Shown: positions 52,229 to 61,589 of the stretch, in pieces
How the letters are laid out: the number at the start of each line of letters is the position of its first letter
How positions within the stretch are numbered: position 1 is the first letter of the stretch
Assembly (NCBI RefSeq): GCF_017745275.1
Contig: NZ_JAGHZS010000002.1
Coordinates: 793,859 to 857,858, forward strand
Source of the DNA: Chitinophaga sp.
GTDB lineage: Bacteria > Bacteroidota > Bacteroidia > Chitinophagales > Chitinophagaceae
Direction: 5' to 3'
DNA length: 64,000 nt
Translations under genes and position numbers: made by a program
Notes under the pieces: generated by a model
The model's database searches: none
What the model was told of the DNA's origin: nothing
What the model saw: the letters and a program-made list of their open reading frames with translations, nothing else

Positions 52229-52332
52229 AGCAGAAAGCTGAAAGCAAAAAGCTATTGTAGCGAAAGACCATTGCGGGTTTAAATATGCATTGATCGTTCG
52301 CTACAATAGCTTTTTGCTTTCAGCTTTCTGCT
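52229..52332. repeat. Long heptad-armed palindrome, copy 4
   Basis: A 36-bp perfect stem (52229-52264 with 52297-52332) and 32-nt loop with GCG and GCA triplets. Heptads of the right arm are CTTTTTG, CTTTCAG, CTTTCTG. The inner stem has TTGTAGCG with CGCTACAA, a compensated change relative to copies 1 and 2. It separates two tandem minus-strand genes, so the family is not restricted to convergent ends. Confidence 0.92.
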
Positions 52333-52336
52333 CTCC

Positions 52337-52798
52337 TTATCTTGCCTGGTCTCTCAGTGCTTTGATCTTATCATGCGAACGTTTCAGTATTTCTTTCTGT
52401 TGCATCAATAGTTCACTGATATAGGCAGGCAGGCTTTCGTGGTCTAGTGCGTCCTTATAGGCCCTTTGTGCAGCATCTTCGCCGGCTTCACAGTTGGCGA
52501 GTACGGTGTGGCGGTCATGACCGGTAAAAACAGCTTTTACATCCATCCAGGCGCGATATATTTTACCGCTGGCAGTAGTCCCGCTCGCCATGGTACCACC
52601 GCCGGCCTGTACTTCATTGCCGAGGGCGTTGCGGAGCTGGTGGCTTTCTGCGATCATATCGGTAAAAAGTCCTTTCAGGTCGCTGTCTTCTGCAGTCACT
52701 TCTTTCAATGCTCTTTCATATCCTTCAATACGATCGTTGTTAATAGCGATCAGGTCGTTCAATACTTCGTTGGTAGCAGCAGTGGTGATAGTTTCCAT
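52337..52798 (-). CDS. PA2169-type four-helix-bundle protein (DUF2383)
   Basis: A 153-residue protein from ATG 52798 (METITTAATNEVLNDLIAINNDRIEGYERA). The upstream in-frame extension is not conserved in character. The helical pattern with Glu/His positions (NDRIEGYERALKEV, ESHQLRNAL, ANCEAGEDAAQRAYKDAL, MQQKEILKRSHDKIKAL) matches the DUF2383/PA2169 family of ferritin-like helical proteins of unknown role, often linked to stress. It is monocistronic, ending at palindrome copy 4. Confidence 0.9.
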   Translation of the reverse strand: METITTAATNEVLNDLIAINNDRIEGYERALKEVTAEDSDLKGLFTDMIAESHQLRNALGNEVQAGGGTMASGTTASGKIYRAWMDVKAVFTGHDRHTVLANCEAGEDAAQRAYKDALDHESLPAYISELLMQQKEILKRSHDKIKALRDQAR

Positions 52799-52892
52799 GG
52801 TTATAGTTTTTTTGGTGTAACAGGTAACCGCCATAAAACATGCCAACAGATTTGTCTATTTTCACGCCCGGTTTAATCACCCGGTTCTAAAT

Positions 52893-53462
52893 ATGCGTTT
52901 TTTATTCGCCCTGATAAGTTGTTTAATATGGCAATCCGCTGATGGCAGCGGTCTTTCTTCCTGGGTAAAGCCAACGCCGGGCGGCAACCAGATGGAATAC
53001 GACGGCACCAGCGCCTACCGGGCGGAGGTACGATGGCTAAACCGCCCGGACGCGGTATCAGACAGTATTTATTTTCATGTATGGTATTTTTACCGGAATC
53101 ATATTATTGGAGAAAGGGATAACGGGGTATACCTGGTTGCAGACGAAACTACCTGTACGGCGATTACCTTCCATAGTGTGGAAGCGTTTAATCAGTATGT
53201 GGAAGAACATCATCTTCGCCCGCGCCTCTGGAAACGGAGTTATGACCCTATTCATCCGGGTGAACAATGGGATAACCTCTTATTTGCAGCTTTTATGCTG
53301 AGTCCTGTGGTAGTACCCCTGCTGATTTTCTATTTATTTATATTGGCCGGCGTGCTCTTTTTTAAGAAAAAGCGCACCCGGGCTAAAATAATTTTCCTGG
53401 TGGCACTTCCGCTGTGGCCGTTGATAGCGGCATGGCTGCAGGCATTTCCCCAGAGTTGGTAG
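52893..53462 (+). CDS. Hypothetical membrane protein
   Basis: A 189-residue protein with an N-terminal hydrophobic signal and two C-terminal membrane helices (FAAFMLSPVVVPLLIFYLFILAGVLFF and AKIIFLVALPLWPLIAAWL). The middle section is extracytoplasmic and has no family I recognise. Its last 80 bp overlap the 3' end of the convergent MBL-fold gene in a different frame, so at least one C terminus here evolved by overprinting. Confidence 0.65.
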   Translation: MRFLFALISCLIWQSADGSGLSSWVKPTPGGNQMEYDGTSAYRAEVRWLNRPDAVSDSIYFHVWYFYRNHIIGERDNGVYLVADETTCTAITFHSVEAFNQYVEEHHLRPRLWKRSYDPIHPGEQWDNLLFAAFMLSPVVVPLLIFYLFILAGVLFFKKKRTRAKIIFLVALPLWPLIAAWLQAFPQSW

Positions 53463-54225
53463 CAGTAATGCGGTATACCGCCGTTTCCCGGTGACGGGAA
53501 GCTACCACGATCCCGGTGCCATTGGCATGTTCATCAAACAACGCCTGTACCAGGTCCGGGTTATTGTTATCCTGGGAAAGATGGGATAACAATAAAAGGC
53601 TCATGAAAGCGGGACGATGCTGATTGAATATTTCCAGGGCCTGTGTGTTGGATAAGTGTCCTTTACCGCCTCGGATACGATTCTTCAGGTAATAAGGATA
53701 CCGGCCTTTGTCCAGCATTTCTTCGTCGTAGTTAGCCTCCAGGAAGGCAGCATGACATTGCTGAAAATGCCGGATTACATGTTCGCAAGGTGCCCCGATA
53801 TCTGTAAATACCCCGATGGTAACGGCATTGCCGGCCACAATAAAACTATGAGGTTCCGAGGCATCATGAAATTTTGGGAAAGCAGTGACGGTCAGCGTAC
53901 CTATCGTCACCGGTTCATAAGGGTTAAAGGACATCACCAGCAGCGGATCCAGCGCCAGGCCGCCATGCGTCATGGTAGCTTGTGTAATGTATACCGGTAG
54001 CTGGTATTTCTTTGCCAATACCGTTACGCCACGGATATGATCAATGTGTTCATGCGATATAAAGATGGCTTTTACCTTTTTCATTGAAAGCCCCAGGCGG
54101 GTCATTCGCTTCTCCGTTTCCCGGCAGGAAATGCCCGCATCTACCAATACTGCTTCCTGGTCGTTGCCAATGTAATAACAATTCCCGTTGCTTCCCGAAT
54201 TCAATGATGTAATAAATAGCGACAT
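53383..54225 (-). CDS. MBL-fold metallohydrolase (WalJ/YycJ-like)
   Basis: A 280-residue cytoplasmic metallo-beta-lactamase-fold enzyme. Metal ligands are in FISHEHIDHIRG (residues about 55-66), the NSGSNGNCYYIG entry strand is at the N terminus, and GKGHLSNTQAL and LLLSHLSQDNN are typical of the YycJ/WalJ group of putative exonuclease-like proteins. The final 25 or so residues beyond ASRHRETAVYRI are extra and overlap the neighbouring gene. A consensus -7 box sits only 5 bp before the ATG, suggesting an mRNA with almost no leader. Confidence 0.92.
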   Translation of the reverse strand: MSLFITSLNSGSNGNCYYIGNDQEAVLVDAGISCRETEKRMTRLGLSMKKVKAIFISHEHIDHIRGVTVLAKKYQLPVYITQATMTHGGLALDPLLVMSFNPYEPVTIGTLTVTAFPKFHDASEPHSFIVAGNAVTIGVFTDIGAPCEHVIRHFQQCHAAFLEANYDEEMLDKGRYPYYLKNRIRGGKGHLSNTQALEIFNQHRPAFMSLLLLSHLSQDNNNPDLVQALFDEHANGTGIVVASRHRETAVYRITATNSGEMPAAMPLSTATAEVPPGKLF

Positions 54226-54230
54226 GCAGA

Positions 54231-54238
54231 CAAAGGTA
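54231..54238 (-). promoter_or_regulatory. -7 box immediately before the MBL-fold gene
   Basis: TACCTTTG on the minus strand matches TAnnTTTG and ends 5 bp before the ATG at 54225, so transcription would begin at or next to the start codon. No good -33 element is seen. Confidence 0.4.
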
Positions 54239-54426
54239 AAATATCAGATCGGGATTTGAATAAACCGGGAAGATGAATACCTTGATATTTTATATAATTT
54301 CTATGTGTTTCAGGACGTATGCTCCGGGATATCCACGGGTAGCAGCATGCACCCGGAGGTATCCATCTCCCAAAAATATTTTTATGGAATTGCCCACGAC
54401 CCGCATCTACTGAAAAACGCCTGGAG

Positions 54427-55257
54427 ATGACGATAATCTGGAAACCTTTTATGATAATTATTTCGGGTTTGTTGACAATATTCACCTGTCCGTCCCTGCC
54501 CGTTCATCCGAAGATCAATAATACCGTACATGCGGTATCCGTAGCCGATATTCCACTGCCGGCAGGATATAAACGGTTGCCGCAGCCGGCCGGCTCTTTT
54601 GGCGCCTGGCTGCGTGCGATGCAGTTGAATGCCGACAACAAAGTACATCTCTATAACGGACAATTAAAACGTAACCAGGAGGCGCAATATGCCGTGCTGA
54701 ATATTTCTGTGGGCAACAAAGACCTGCAGCAATGTGCAGATGCCGTGATGCGCTTATATGCAGAATATCTGTACGCCAACGGAGCCTATGGGAAAATCAG
54801 TTTCAATGCAACGGATGGTACCAAAATGAGTTACAGCGACTGGATGAAGGGAGATCGTTTTGTGTTGCAAAAGAATCGTTTGTTGAAGGTAAGGCAGGCA
54901 GCTGCCGCCAGCGGGCCTGCCTGTTTTGCCCAGTATCTCGAAACGGTGTTTTCCTGGGCAGGTACCATGTCGCTCAGCAAAACATTACTACCGGTGAAGG
55001 ATACACGCAGTATATTGCCAGGCGATGTTTTTATTAAAGGAGGGGCACCAGGTCATGCTGTGATTGTGATGGACGTGGCAGAAAACGCGAGGGGAGAGCG
55101 GGTGTTCCTGTTGGCGCAAAGTTATATGCCGGCGCAACAGGTACATGTATTGAAAAATCCGGGCAGCGATGCTCCGTGGTACCCGGCAGCTTTTTCGGGG
55201 AAGCTACTAACGCCGGAATGGGTATTTGACAGCAGCGAATTATCAAGGTTTCCGTAG
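54427..55257 (+). CDS. DUF4846-family exported protein
   Basis: A 276-residue protein with an N-terminal hydrophobic segment (FMIIISGLLTIFTCPSLPVHP). The DUF4846 signature is clear: IPLPAGYKRLPQPAGSFGAW, VHLYNGQLKRNQ, QQCADAVMRLYAEYLY, and the later DVFIKGGAPGHAVIVMDVAE with Gly-His resembling a papain-like amidase core. Function of the family is not established; the PGHAVIV motif suggests a hydrolase of the NlpC/P60-like fold. A strong intrinsic terminator follows after 29 bp. Confidence 0.88.
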   Translation: MTIIWKPFMIIISGLLTIFTCPSLPVHPKINNTVHAVSVADIPLPAGYKRLPQPAGSFGAWLRAMQLNADNKVHLYNGQLKRNQEAQYAVLNISVGNKDLQQCADAVMRLYAEYLYANGAYGKISFNATDGTKMSYSDWMKGDRFVLQKNRLLKVRQAAAASGPACFAQYLETVFSWAGTMSLSKTLLPVKDTRSILPGDVFIKGGAPGHAVIVMDVAENARGERVFLLAQSYMPAQQVHVLKNPGSDAPWYPAAFSGKLLTPEWVFDSSELSRFP

Positions 55258-55286
55258 TACATGGAGCAGGGTTTATATATACAACA

Positions 55287-55317
55287 ACAGCGCACAGGTA
55301 GTGCGCTGTTTGTTTTT
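55287..55317 (+). terminator. Intrinsic terminator after the DUF4846 gene
   Basis: ACAGCGCAC (55287-55295), a 5-nt loop and GTGCGCTGT (55301-55309) form a 9-bp perfect stem followed by TTGTTTTT. It lies between convergent genes and its last bases overlap the stop codon of the metallophosphoesterase gene, so it may serve PUL 4 as well. Confidence 0.88.
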
Positions 55318-56218
55318 ATTCGGCGTGGGCGATGTATTCATTTTCCACGGTTCCATCGGCATACAATTTCAAAATAGCATACCCGGGAGGTGTTTCCAGG
55401 TAATAACCTTTTCCGGCAGATTCCTTATCTCCTTCACCCCACCAGAAGCCGCTCATAGCGCCATTGCAGCAATACTGTACGCCATTGTACAGCGCATTGT
55501 CTGCAAGGTGATTATGACCGCTGAGGCATATCTTCACTTTGTCGCGGTGCTGAAAGAATAATGTTTTCAGCCGCTGGTGATCAGAGTGGCCGCCCCCCAC
55601 CAATATAGGCGTAACACCCAATATCGGGTAGTGCGACATCACCAGGGTAGGGGTGCCGGCGGGCAATTGTTGCAGGTCTTTTTCCAGCCACTGGTATTGT
55701 TCTTCATCCAGTGATACTTTATCATTGTTACCGTCCAGGATAATAAAATGCCAGCCTTTGCGGGTGACGCTGTAATAACGATGTGGTATGTTGAGCCGCT
55801 TTACTACATAGTCTTTGCCATACATGCTATCTTCCTTGTTGGGCGCTTTCCACCAGATATCGTGGTTGCCGATGCAGCTGAAAACCTCATAATTTTTCAG
55901 GCTGCTGATACAGTCATCCCAGATGTTCCATAGCTGTGTAACCCTTTCTCTTTTTACATTATCATAGGAGGCGTCAAAGATGGCATCGCCGCCATTCAGG
56001 AAGAAATCAACCTTCCTGCTTTTTACCTGTTCCAGGCATTTTTTAAACCGGGCAGGCGCGTTGAGATCTTCGCGTATATGCACGTCCGTTATATGCGCTA
56101 CCGTGAGCACAGGTTTTCGTTTTCCGTCTTTATAGCTTTCTGCCTTCAAGGCGGCCGGACCCAGGAGGGTGCCGGCTGCCATCAGGCCAGTATGTTTAAG
56201 GATATCTCTTCTGTTCAT
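55316..56218 (-). CDS. Exported metallophosphoesterase (calcineurin-like)
   Basis: A 300-residue enzyme with a Tat-like N terminus (MNRRDILKHTGLMAAGTLL). Binuclear metal motifs are ITDVHIR, FFLNGGDAIFD, CIGNHDIWW, VMSHYPILG and CLSGHNHLAD, all intact. Such enzymes hydrolyse phosphomonoesters or diesters in the periplasm. It is the last gene of PUL 4, 8 bp after SusD, so it probably dephosphorylates the imported ligand, for example a phosphorylated glycan or a glycerophosphodiester (inference). Confidence 0.93.
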   Translation of the reverse strand: MNRRDILKHTGLMAAGTLLGPAALKAESYKDGKRKPVLTVAHITDVHIREDLNAPARFKKCLEQVKSRKVDFFLNGGDAIFDASYDNVKRERVTQLWNIWDDCISSLKNYEVFSCIGNHDIWWKAPNKEDSMYGKDYVVKRLNIPHRYYSVTRKGWHFIILDGNNDKVSLDEEQYQWLEKDLQQLPAGTPTLVMSHYPILGVTPILVGGGHSDHQRLKTLFFQHRDKVKICLSGHNHLADNALYNGVQYCCNGAMSGFWWGEGDKESAGKGYYLETPPGYAILKLYADGTVENEYIAHAE

Positions 56219-56226
56219 TCCGTTTT

Positions 56227-58023
56227 TTATTGCCAGCCAAAGATTTGTTTCAGATTAGGATTCAGCGCTACCTGTGTGTAGGGGATAGGACGGTAATAGA
56301 ACATAGGATCCTGGAAAGTACGTGCCTGGGTTTCAGTAACGATGGTACCGCCGGCGGTGCCATTTTTCAGGTATACGGTTACTTCTTCCCCGAAAGATCC
56401 TGCCTTATAGTAGATCAGCGGTACGCCCAAAGAGTTCTTTTCTTTAGCGCCTTCTGCGGGGATATCCTGACTTTTGCTGATGAGGATGATATCTTCCACG
56501 CCATCACCGGTCAGGTCATATTTGCCAAGTCCGGGGAAATACATGCCTTCCGGAATTTTCTCCAGTTGTTTGCCGGCATGCCATCTCATGATGTCGTCGT
56601 AACGATAGCCTTCCATGGCCAGCTCCACTCTTCTTTCGCGGCGTATTTCCAGCAACACGCCTTTCATTGAGCCGGTAACATCCGGATATTTGGCTGCCTG
56701 TACAGGATCAGGAGTAGCATTGCTGATAGCAAGGTTTATCCCGGGTAAGCCTGCACGTGCACGCAGCAGGTTTACAGATTGATCCAGGTCGCTTTGTGCG
56801 ATGTTGCCCTGTTCTGCTTTAGCTTCCGCATAAACCAGCAAAGCTTCGGCATAGCGGTATACCGGGAAATCCATGCTGCCTGCGATGGTGTTATCGGTAG
56901 TATTGAAGTAGCCTTTTACCTGGTGGTAACCGGTAAAGTTTTTATTGAGCCGCTGGATGTATGGTGCATTATCGGTGGCGCGTTTAAATCCCGGAGCAGC
57001 CAGCGTTTGTGCCATACGTGGATCCCTGTTTTGAAACTCCTGTGTGAACTGGAATTTATCATAACCAGGGATGTCTGTAAAGCGGGTGCCATCTTTCATC
57101 AGGTAGGTCTGTACCAGGTCACGGGAGGGCGACTGCTCATAATCATTGAATATATAGCCGTTGATGTTGCCATCTTTTCCTTTTACGTAATCGTTAGGAT
57201 TGGCCAATATGACTTCTTTGTTGGAAAGCAGGTCCTGGCTGGCAAATAACGTAGCGTAATCGCTGCCGGGGTTGCCGGTATTATAGATGTTGAACTTACC
57301 GGATTGGATGATGGACAGAGCCTGTGCGCGGGCGGTGTCCAGGAAACGGTCGGCCGTAGATTCCAGCTTCAGTTCAGGGTGATACCTGCGATAAGTGCCT
57401 TCATAGAGCGCGATGCGTGCATACAGCATTTTGGCGGCCCATAGGTTGGGCGTACCGCTGGGTACTTTTTCGCGAATGTGGCTGGCTGCAAATGCCAGAT
57501 CAGCCATCATACTGTCTACTACCAGGGAGCGCGGATCACGGGGCTTATTCAGCTCAGGACTTTCCGGCAGTAGGGTTTTTCCATACCACGGAACATCGGA
57601 GTAGCGGCTTATTTTACCGAAGTAGAACATAGCCCGGTAGTACCTGGCCAGCCCGGCATAATGATCTTTTGCCTCCTGGGGCGCATCGGCACCGTGGTAG
57701 TTGTCGAGGAAGAAATTGAGATTGCGCAGGGTACTCCAATCCCAGCCTCCGGTAATGCTTTGGGAGCTTGGGGTACCGGTCATCATATTCTTTATTTCTA
57801 CGAGACCGGTAGTAGCCGCATTATCTGTATTCTGATCACTTATATACTGCCAGGTATCCGCCAGGCTAAGTTGTCCGTTCATATACAGCTTAAGATCTGT
57901 TTCTGATTTGAAAAACAGGTCTGCGGCTATTTGGTCCTGCGGATATCGGTTCAGAAAATCTTTTTTACAGGAAGCGCCTAACAACAGCGTTCCAAACATT
58001 ATATAACTGGTAATTTTTTTCAT
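56227..58023 (-). CDS. SusD/RagB-type surface lipoprotein (PUL 4)
   Basis: A 598-residue protein from ATG 58023 (MKKITSYIMFGTLLLGASCKKDFL, lipoprotein signal). SusD elements include FFKSETDLKLYMNGQLSLAD, the YRAMFYFGKISRYSDVPWYG helix, FPVYRYAEALLVYAEAKAE, RERRVELAMEGYRYDDIMRWHAG, and the C-terminal RPIPYTQVALNPNLKQ. It follows SusC by 25 bp and is its ligand-binding lid. Confidence 0.95.
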   Translation of the reverse strand: MKKITSYIMFGTLLLGASCKKDFLNRYPQDQIAADLFFKSETDLKLYMNGQLSLADTWQYISDQNTDNAATTGLVEIKNMMTGTPSSQSITGGWDWSTLRNLNFFLDNYHGADAPQEAKDHYAGLARYYRAMFYFGKISRYSDVPWYGKTLLPESPELNKPRDPRSLVVDSMMADLAFAASHIREKVPSGTPNLWAAKMLYARIALYEGTYRRYHPELKLESTADRFLDTARAQALSIIQSGKFNIYNTGNPGSDYATLFASQDLLSNKEVILANPNDYVKGKDGNINGYIFNDYEQSPSRDLVQTYLMKDGTRFTDIPGYDKFQFTQEFQNRDPRMAQTLAAPGFKRATDNAPYIQRLNKNFTGYHQVKGYFNTTDNTIAGSMDFPVYRYAEALLVYAEAKAEQGNIAQSDLDQSVNLLRARAGLPGINLAISNATPDPVQAAKYPDVTGSMKGVLLEIRRERRVELAMEGYRYDDIMRWHAGKQLEKIPEGMYFPGLGKYDLTGDGVEDIILISKSQDIPAEGAKEKNSLGVPLIYYKAGSFGEEVTVYLKNGTAGGTIVTETQARTFQDPMFYYRPIPYTQVALNPNLKQIFGWQ

Positions 58024-58048
58024 GTGGTAATGTTTAAAGTATCCGGAA

Positions 58049-61000
58049 TTACAGGTCAAGATTTAATCCTACAGCATATTTGCGTTGATAAGGATAAGCC
58101 CATCCGTAGCCATCTATAATAGATTCCGGATCTACGTATTTCTTAATGGAAGAAAACTCAAAGATGTTTTCCCCGGTAACATATACACGTAAGCGGTTAA
58201 GATGATAACGCTTCGTCAGGGATGCCGGTAAGGTGTATCCAATCGTCAGGTTTTTAATGCGCAGGTACGCTGCATTCAGCATGTACTTGGTTTGCGGAAT
58301 ATCCAATCCTTTACCATTGTTGTTATCAGCGAGCCAGGATTGTAATACCGGGTAGTAAGAATTGGTATTGGCATCTGCCAGTCCTGCTTTAATATAAGAT
58401 TCACTGTGCTGTGCGCGGGTGGCGTCATTATCAGCAGTGGCGCGATAAAAATCAAGGTTCCATGGATAGATATTGGCATAGGGCTGCTGGAATGGACCCC
58501 AGAACAGGTAGTGGTGAGGATAATAATCCATTTTAGCAATGCCCTGCATAAATACTGACAGGTCGAAGCCATTCCAGTTCATATCCAGGTTGATACCGTA
58601 ACGGTAACGTGGACTGGTGTTACCAATCACTTTCAGGTCTTTAGGATCTTTGGCTGAAATGCCCTGCTCAATTTTACCATTGCCATCGAGGTCTTTGTAT
58701 TTAGGCCATCCTTCTACTATTTCCAGTGCTCCCCATGGAACGATGGCAGATTCATTCAGGCTCTTTGCATCATCTTTGCTTTTGAAATAACCATCGTTAG
58801 TCAGGCCCCATATTTCACCAAAGTTTTGGCCGGCATAGTATTTACCACTAAACAGCTGCTGATCATTTTTATAGCGGGTGATTTTAGTTCTATCATCTGA
58901 CAGGGTCACCTTTATTCCAACATTAAATGGTTTGGAGGCAACGTTAAAATCATTGCGATAGCCCAGTGTGAGCTCCCATCCCCGGGTAGATAAATCGGCG
59001 GCATTTTTCAATGGTGCTTTGGTACCTAACACGCCTGGTAGTTCCTGACCTGGAGCCAGCATACCGGTTGTATTACGCACGAAGTAGTCGAACGATGCCT
59101 GGAATTTATTCTCCAGGATACCGATATCTGTACCTACGTTAGTAGTGGTTACCATTTCCCAGGTATAGGTAGATGGATCTACTTTGAGGGCAGGTGCGCC
59201 GGTAACGATTGTTTGACCAATGTTGTTATCTATCAGGTAAGAAGATTTGCCGGTAGGCAGGTTAAATTGATAACCGAAGTTGTTCACATTCTGATTACCC
59301 AGGCTACCATAGGATCCTCTGAATTTCAGCACAGAGATCAGCGGGATGGATTTGATGAATTTTTCTTCACTGGCTATCCACGCCGCAGATACGGAAGGGA
59401 ACATGCCTACACGGTTGGTGGAAGGGAAACGTGAAGAGGCGTCGTACCGGCCATTGGCTTCTATGATATAGCGGTCTTTGAAAGTATAATTTATTCTTCC
59501 GAAAAGACTTCTGATCGCATAGGAATCATAGTAGCCACTTACAGAGGCAGTACCACTTGTCAGTGATATATAGGGCAGTGACGGTGTAATGATATCTTTT
59601 TGACTGGCGTTGATCAGTTGCGCCTCAAAGTTCTCCTGGTTATAGCCAGCTAATACCGTAATGCTATGGTTTTTTGCGATGGTTTTATGGTAGTTGGCAT
59701 AGAGATCAAAAACATCCTGTTTAATAAAAGTATTATTTTCACTTACGTAGCTGTTTCCTTCCTGCCGGATGTCTTTAGGACCATAACCAATTTTATAATA
59801 GTTCTGATCTGTATGATATTTCCATAATTCTCTTTTGAAACTGGCATCGCCGGTAACCTGCAGATCGTTATTGAGGAAAGAAGCCACACCCCTGATAACA
59901 TCCTGGAACCCGAAGCGGGTAGTGATATTGCGGCCTCCGTCTACCAGTTGGGCTGCCAGGCGGCCGGCGCCTGTATTAGCCCAGGTTCCGTCAGGATTTA
60001 CCGCCACCTGGGTAGGAGCCAGGTAATACACGTTCGTAATATTATTAGTAGGCGCATCTGCTTTTGTCTGGTAAATGCTCAGGTTATTATCCACCTGCAG
60101 CCAGCTGATAGGCTTCACATTGATCTTGGCGCGCATGCCGGTACGGCTCCAGTCATCTTTCGCCAGTTTATTCAAACCATTTTCTTTGGTGTAGTCGGCA
60201 GACAACAGGTAGCTGATAGGTACTTTCTTCGCTGTTTCAGCGCTACCACTCAACGTGATGCTATGATTCTGGGAAAAATTATTTTTACTGAAGAAGTAAT
60301 TATTCCAGTTATTGCTACCCATGTAAGCCCATTTGGTAGGGTCGCTGGGATCAATCCTGGTATCAGGCAAAGAAGGATTATCAGATCTTTCTTTTGCCCA
60401 TTTATAATATTCATCGGAGAAGTTCACATAATCCCATGGGGTATTATTCGTAGAAGTTTCAAGTACACGGGAATAGATGTAAGGATCTGTTACAGGTTCC
60501 GGCATTACGGTCCGGCGCGACATGGCAAAGTAATTACTGTAGCTCACAGACTGTTTGCCTCCGGCGCTGCCTTGTTTGGTTGTGATGAGGATCACCCCGA
60601 AAGATGCCCTGGCGCCGTAAATGGCAGCAGAAGCGGCATCCCGTAAAACAGAAATAGAAGCGATGTCTGTTGGATTGAGCCGTATCATATCATCCGTGGT
60701 AGAGGTAATACCATCAATAATAATCAGGGGCTGTACCATCCCATTGCCACTGGCTATAGTAGCCACGCCGCGGATATTGATATTAGGAATTTGCCCGGGC
60801 CGGCCTCCGGCATAACTGATATTCAACCCGGGACTTAATCCCTGTAAACCCTGCATCACATTGGCAATAGGCCGTGCTGCCAGCTGCTTACCGGAAATTT
60901 GATCAATGGCCCCGGTAACGTTGATTTTCTTCTGTGTTCCATAACCAACCACAATCACTTCTTCCATAGAATTTTTAGATGGCTCCATGGTGATGGTCAG

Positions 61001-61579
61001 GGTCTCCCTGCCATTCAGCGCTACTTCCTGCTGGTCAAAGCCGATGTAAGTCAACACAAGAACTGCATTTTCCGGCACCTTCAGTTCAAAGTTTCCTTTA
61101 TCATTGGTCGTAGCACCAATGCTGGTGTTTTTCAGGCGAACAGTTACCCCGGGTAGTGGATCTCCGGTAGTATTAACTACACGGCCTTTTACGGTGATAT
61201 CCTTACTCACCACGGCTTCCGGCGCAATCACAATCAGGTTGTCCGACATCTTCCTGAAGCGGAGTGCCGTATTATCCAGTATTTTATTTAATACCATATC
61301 AATGCTGCCATCCGTCACGTCGAGCGATACTTTGTGATTCGGTGGCAGATTATCATCATTATAAACAAACCGGTAATGGCTGTTTTTTTCCAGCAACGTC
61401 AGGGCTTTTTCCAGCTGTACCTGGTTGAGCTTCATCGTGATGGTAGACTGTGAATGTACCGATGCGCTAACATGTAGGCAGGCAACGGTGAGCAGCAGCA
61501 TAGAAAGCTTCATAAAAATCAACAGTTTATACAACTTCCGCTTAGGCGGAAGCCAATTGTCCACTGTACTTTTTTTCAT
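58049..61579 (-). CDS. SusC/RagA-type transporter with STN signalling domain (PUL 4)
   Basis: A 1176-residue protein from ATG 61579. This start shares the context AACAAATnTATG with the PUL 3 SusC and has a similar basic lead before the signal peptide (LSMLLLTVACLHVSASVHS). The STN domain is at about residues 45-120 (ALTLLEKNSHYRFVYNDDNL). The carboxypeptidase-like domain (VKGRVVNTTGDPLPGVTV), TonB box VIVVGYGTQKKINVTGAI, plug DIASISVLRDAASAAIYGARASFGV and barrel follow. It signals through the FecR encoded upstream. A predicted antisense RNA covers its leader. Confidence 0.96.
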   Translation of the reverse strand: MKKSTVDNWLPPKRKLYKLLIFMKLSMLLLTVACLHVSASVHSQSTITMKLNQVQLEKALTLLEKNSHYRFVYNDDNLPPNHKVSLDVTDGSIDMVLNKILDNTALRFRKMSDNLIVIAPEAVVSKDITVKGRVVNTTGDPLPGVTVRLKNTSIGATTNDKGNFELKVPENAVLVLTYIGFDQQEVALNGRETLTITMEPSKNSMEEVIVVGYGTQKKINVTGAIDQISGKQLAARPIANVMQGLQGLSPGLNISYAGGRPGQIPNINIRGVATIASGNGMVQPLIIIDGITSTTDDMIRLNPTDIASISVLRDAASAAIYGARASFGVILITTKQGSAGGKQSVSYSNYFAMSRRTVMPEPVTDPYIYSRVLETSTNNTPWDYVNFSDEYYKWAKERSDNPSLPDTRIDPSDPTKWAYMGSNNWNNYFFSKNNFSQNHSITLSGSAETAKKVPISYLLSADYTKENGLNKLAKDDWSRTGMRAKINVKPISWLQVDNNLSIYQTKADAPTNNITNVYYLAPTQVAVNPDGTWANTGAGRLAAQLVDGGRNITTRFGFQDVIRGVASFLNNDLQVTGDASFKRELWKYHTDQNYYKIGYGPKDIRQEGNSYVSENNTFIKQDVFDLYANYHKTIAKNHSITVLAGYNQENFEAQLINASQKDIITPSLPYISLTSGTASVSGYYDSYAIRSLFGRINYTFKDRYIIEANGRYDASSRFPSTNRVGMFPSVSAAWIASEEKFIKSIPLISVLKFRGSYGSLGNQNVNNFGYQFNLPTGKSSYLIDNNIGQTIVTGAPALKVDPSTYTWEMVTTTNVGTDIGILENKFQASFDYFVRNTTGMLAPGQELPGVLGTKAPLKNAADLSTRGWELTLGYRNDFNVASKPFNVGIKVTLSDDRTKITRYKNDQQLFSGKYYAGQNFGEIWGLTNDGYFKSKDDAKSLNESAIVPWGALEIVEGWPKYKDLDGNGKIEQGISAKDPKDLKVIGNTSPRYRYGINLDMNWNGFDLSVFMQGIAKMDYYPHHYLFWGPFQQPYANIYPWNLDFYRATADNDATRAQHSESYIKAGLADANTNSYYPVLQSWLADNNNGKGLDIPQTKYMLNAAYLRIKNLTIGYTLPASLTKRYHLNRLRVYVTGENIFEFSSIKKYVDPESIIDGYGWAYPYQRKYAVGLNLDL

Positions 61580-61586
61580 ACATTTG
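61557..61586 (+). promoter_or_regulatory. Antisense promoter overlapping the susC start codon (PUL 4)
   Basis: Read on the plus strand: TTG (61557-61559), exactly 19 bp, then TACATTTG (61579-61586), a full match to TAnnTTTG. The box covers the first base of the minus-strand susC ATG, the same geometry as at PUL 3. Confidence 0.73.
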
Positions 61587-61589
61587 TTT

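Noticed and set aside
54382..54663. A 93-codon minus-strand frame around the DUF4846 start
   Set aside because: Overlaps the DUF4846 signal peptide and conserved N terminus in antisense; no family features.
59948..60646. A 232-codon plus-strand frame inside the PUL 4 SusC gene
   Set aside because: It lies entirely antisense to well-conserved SusC plug and barrel sequence and has no recognisable domain; explained as a codon-bias shadow.
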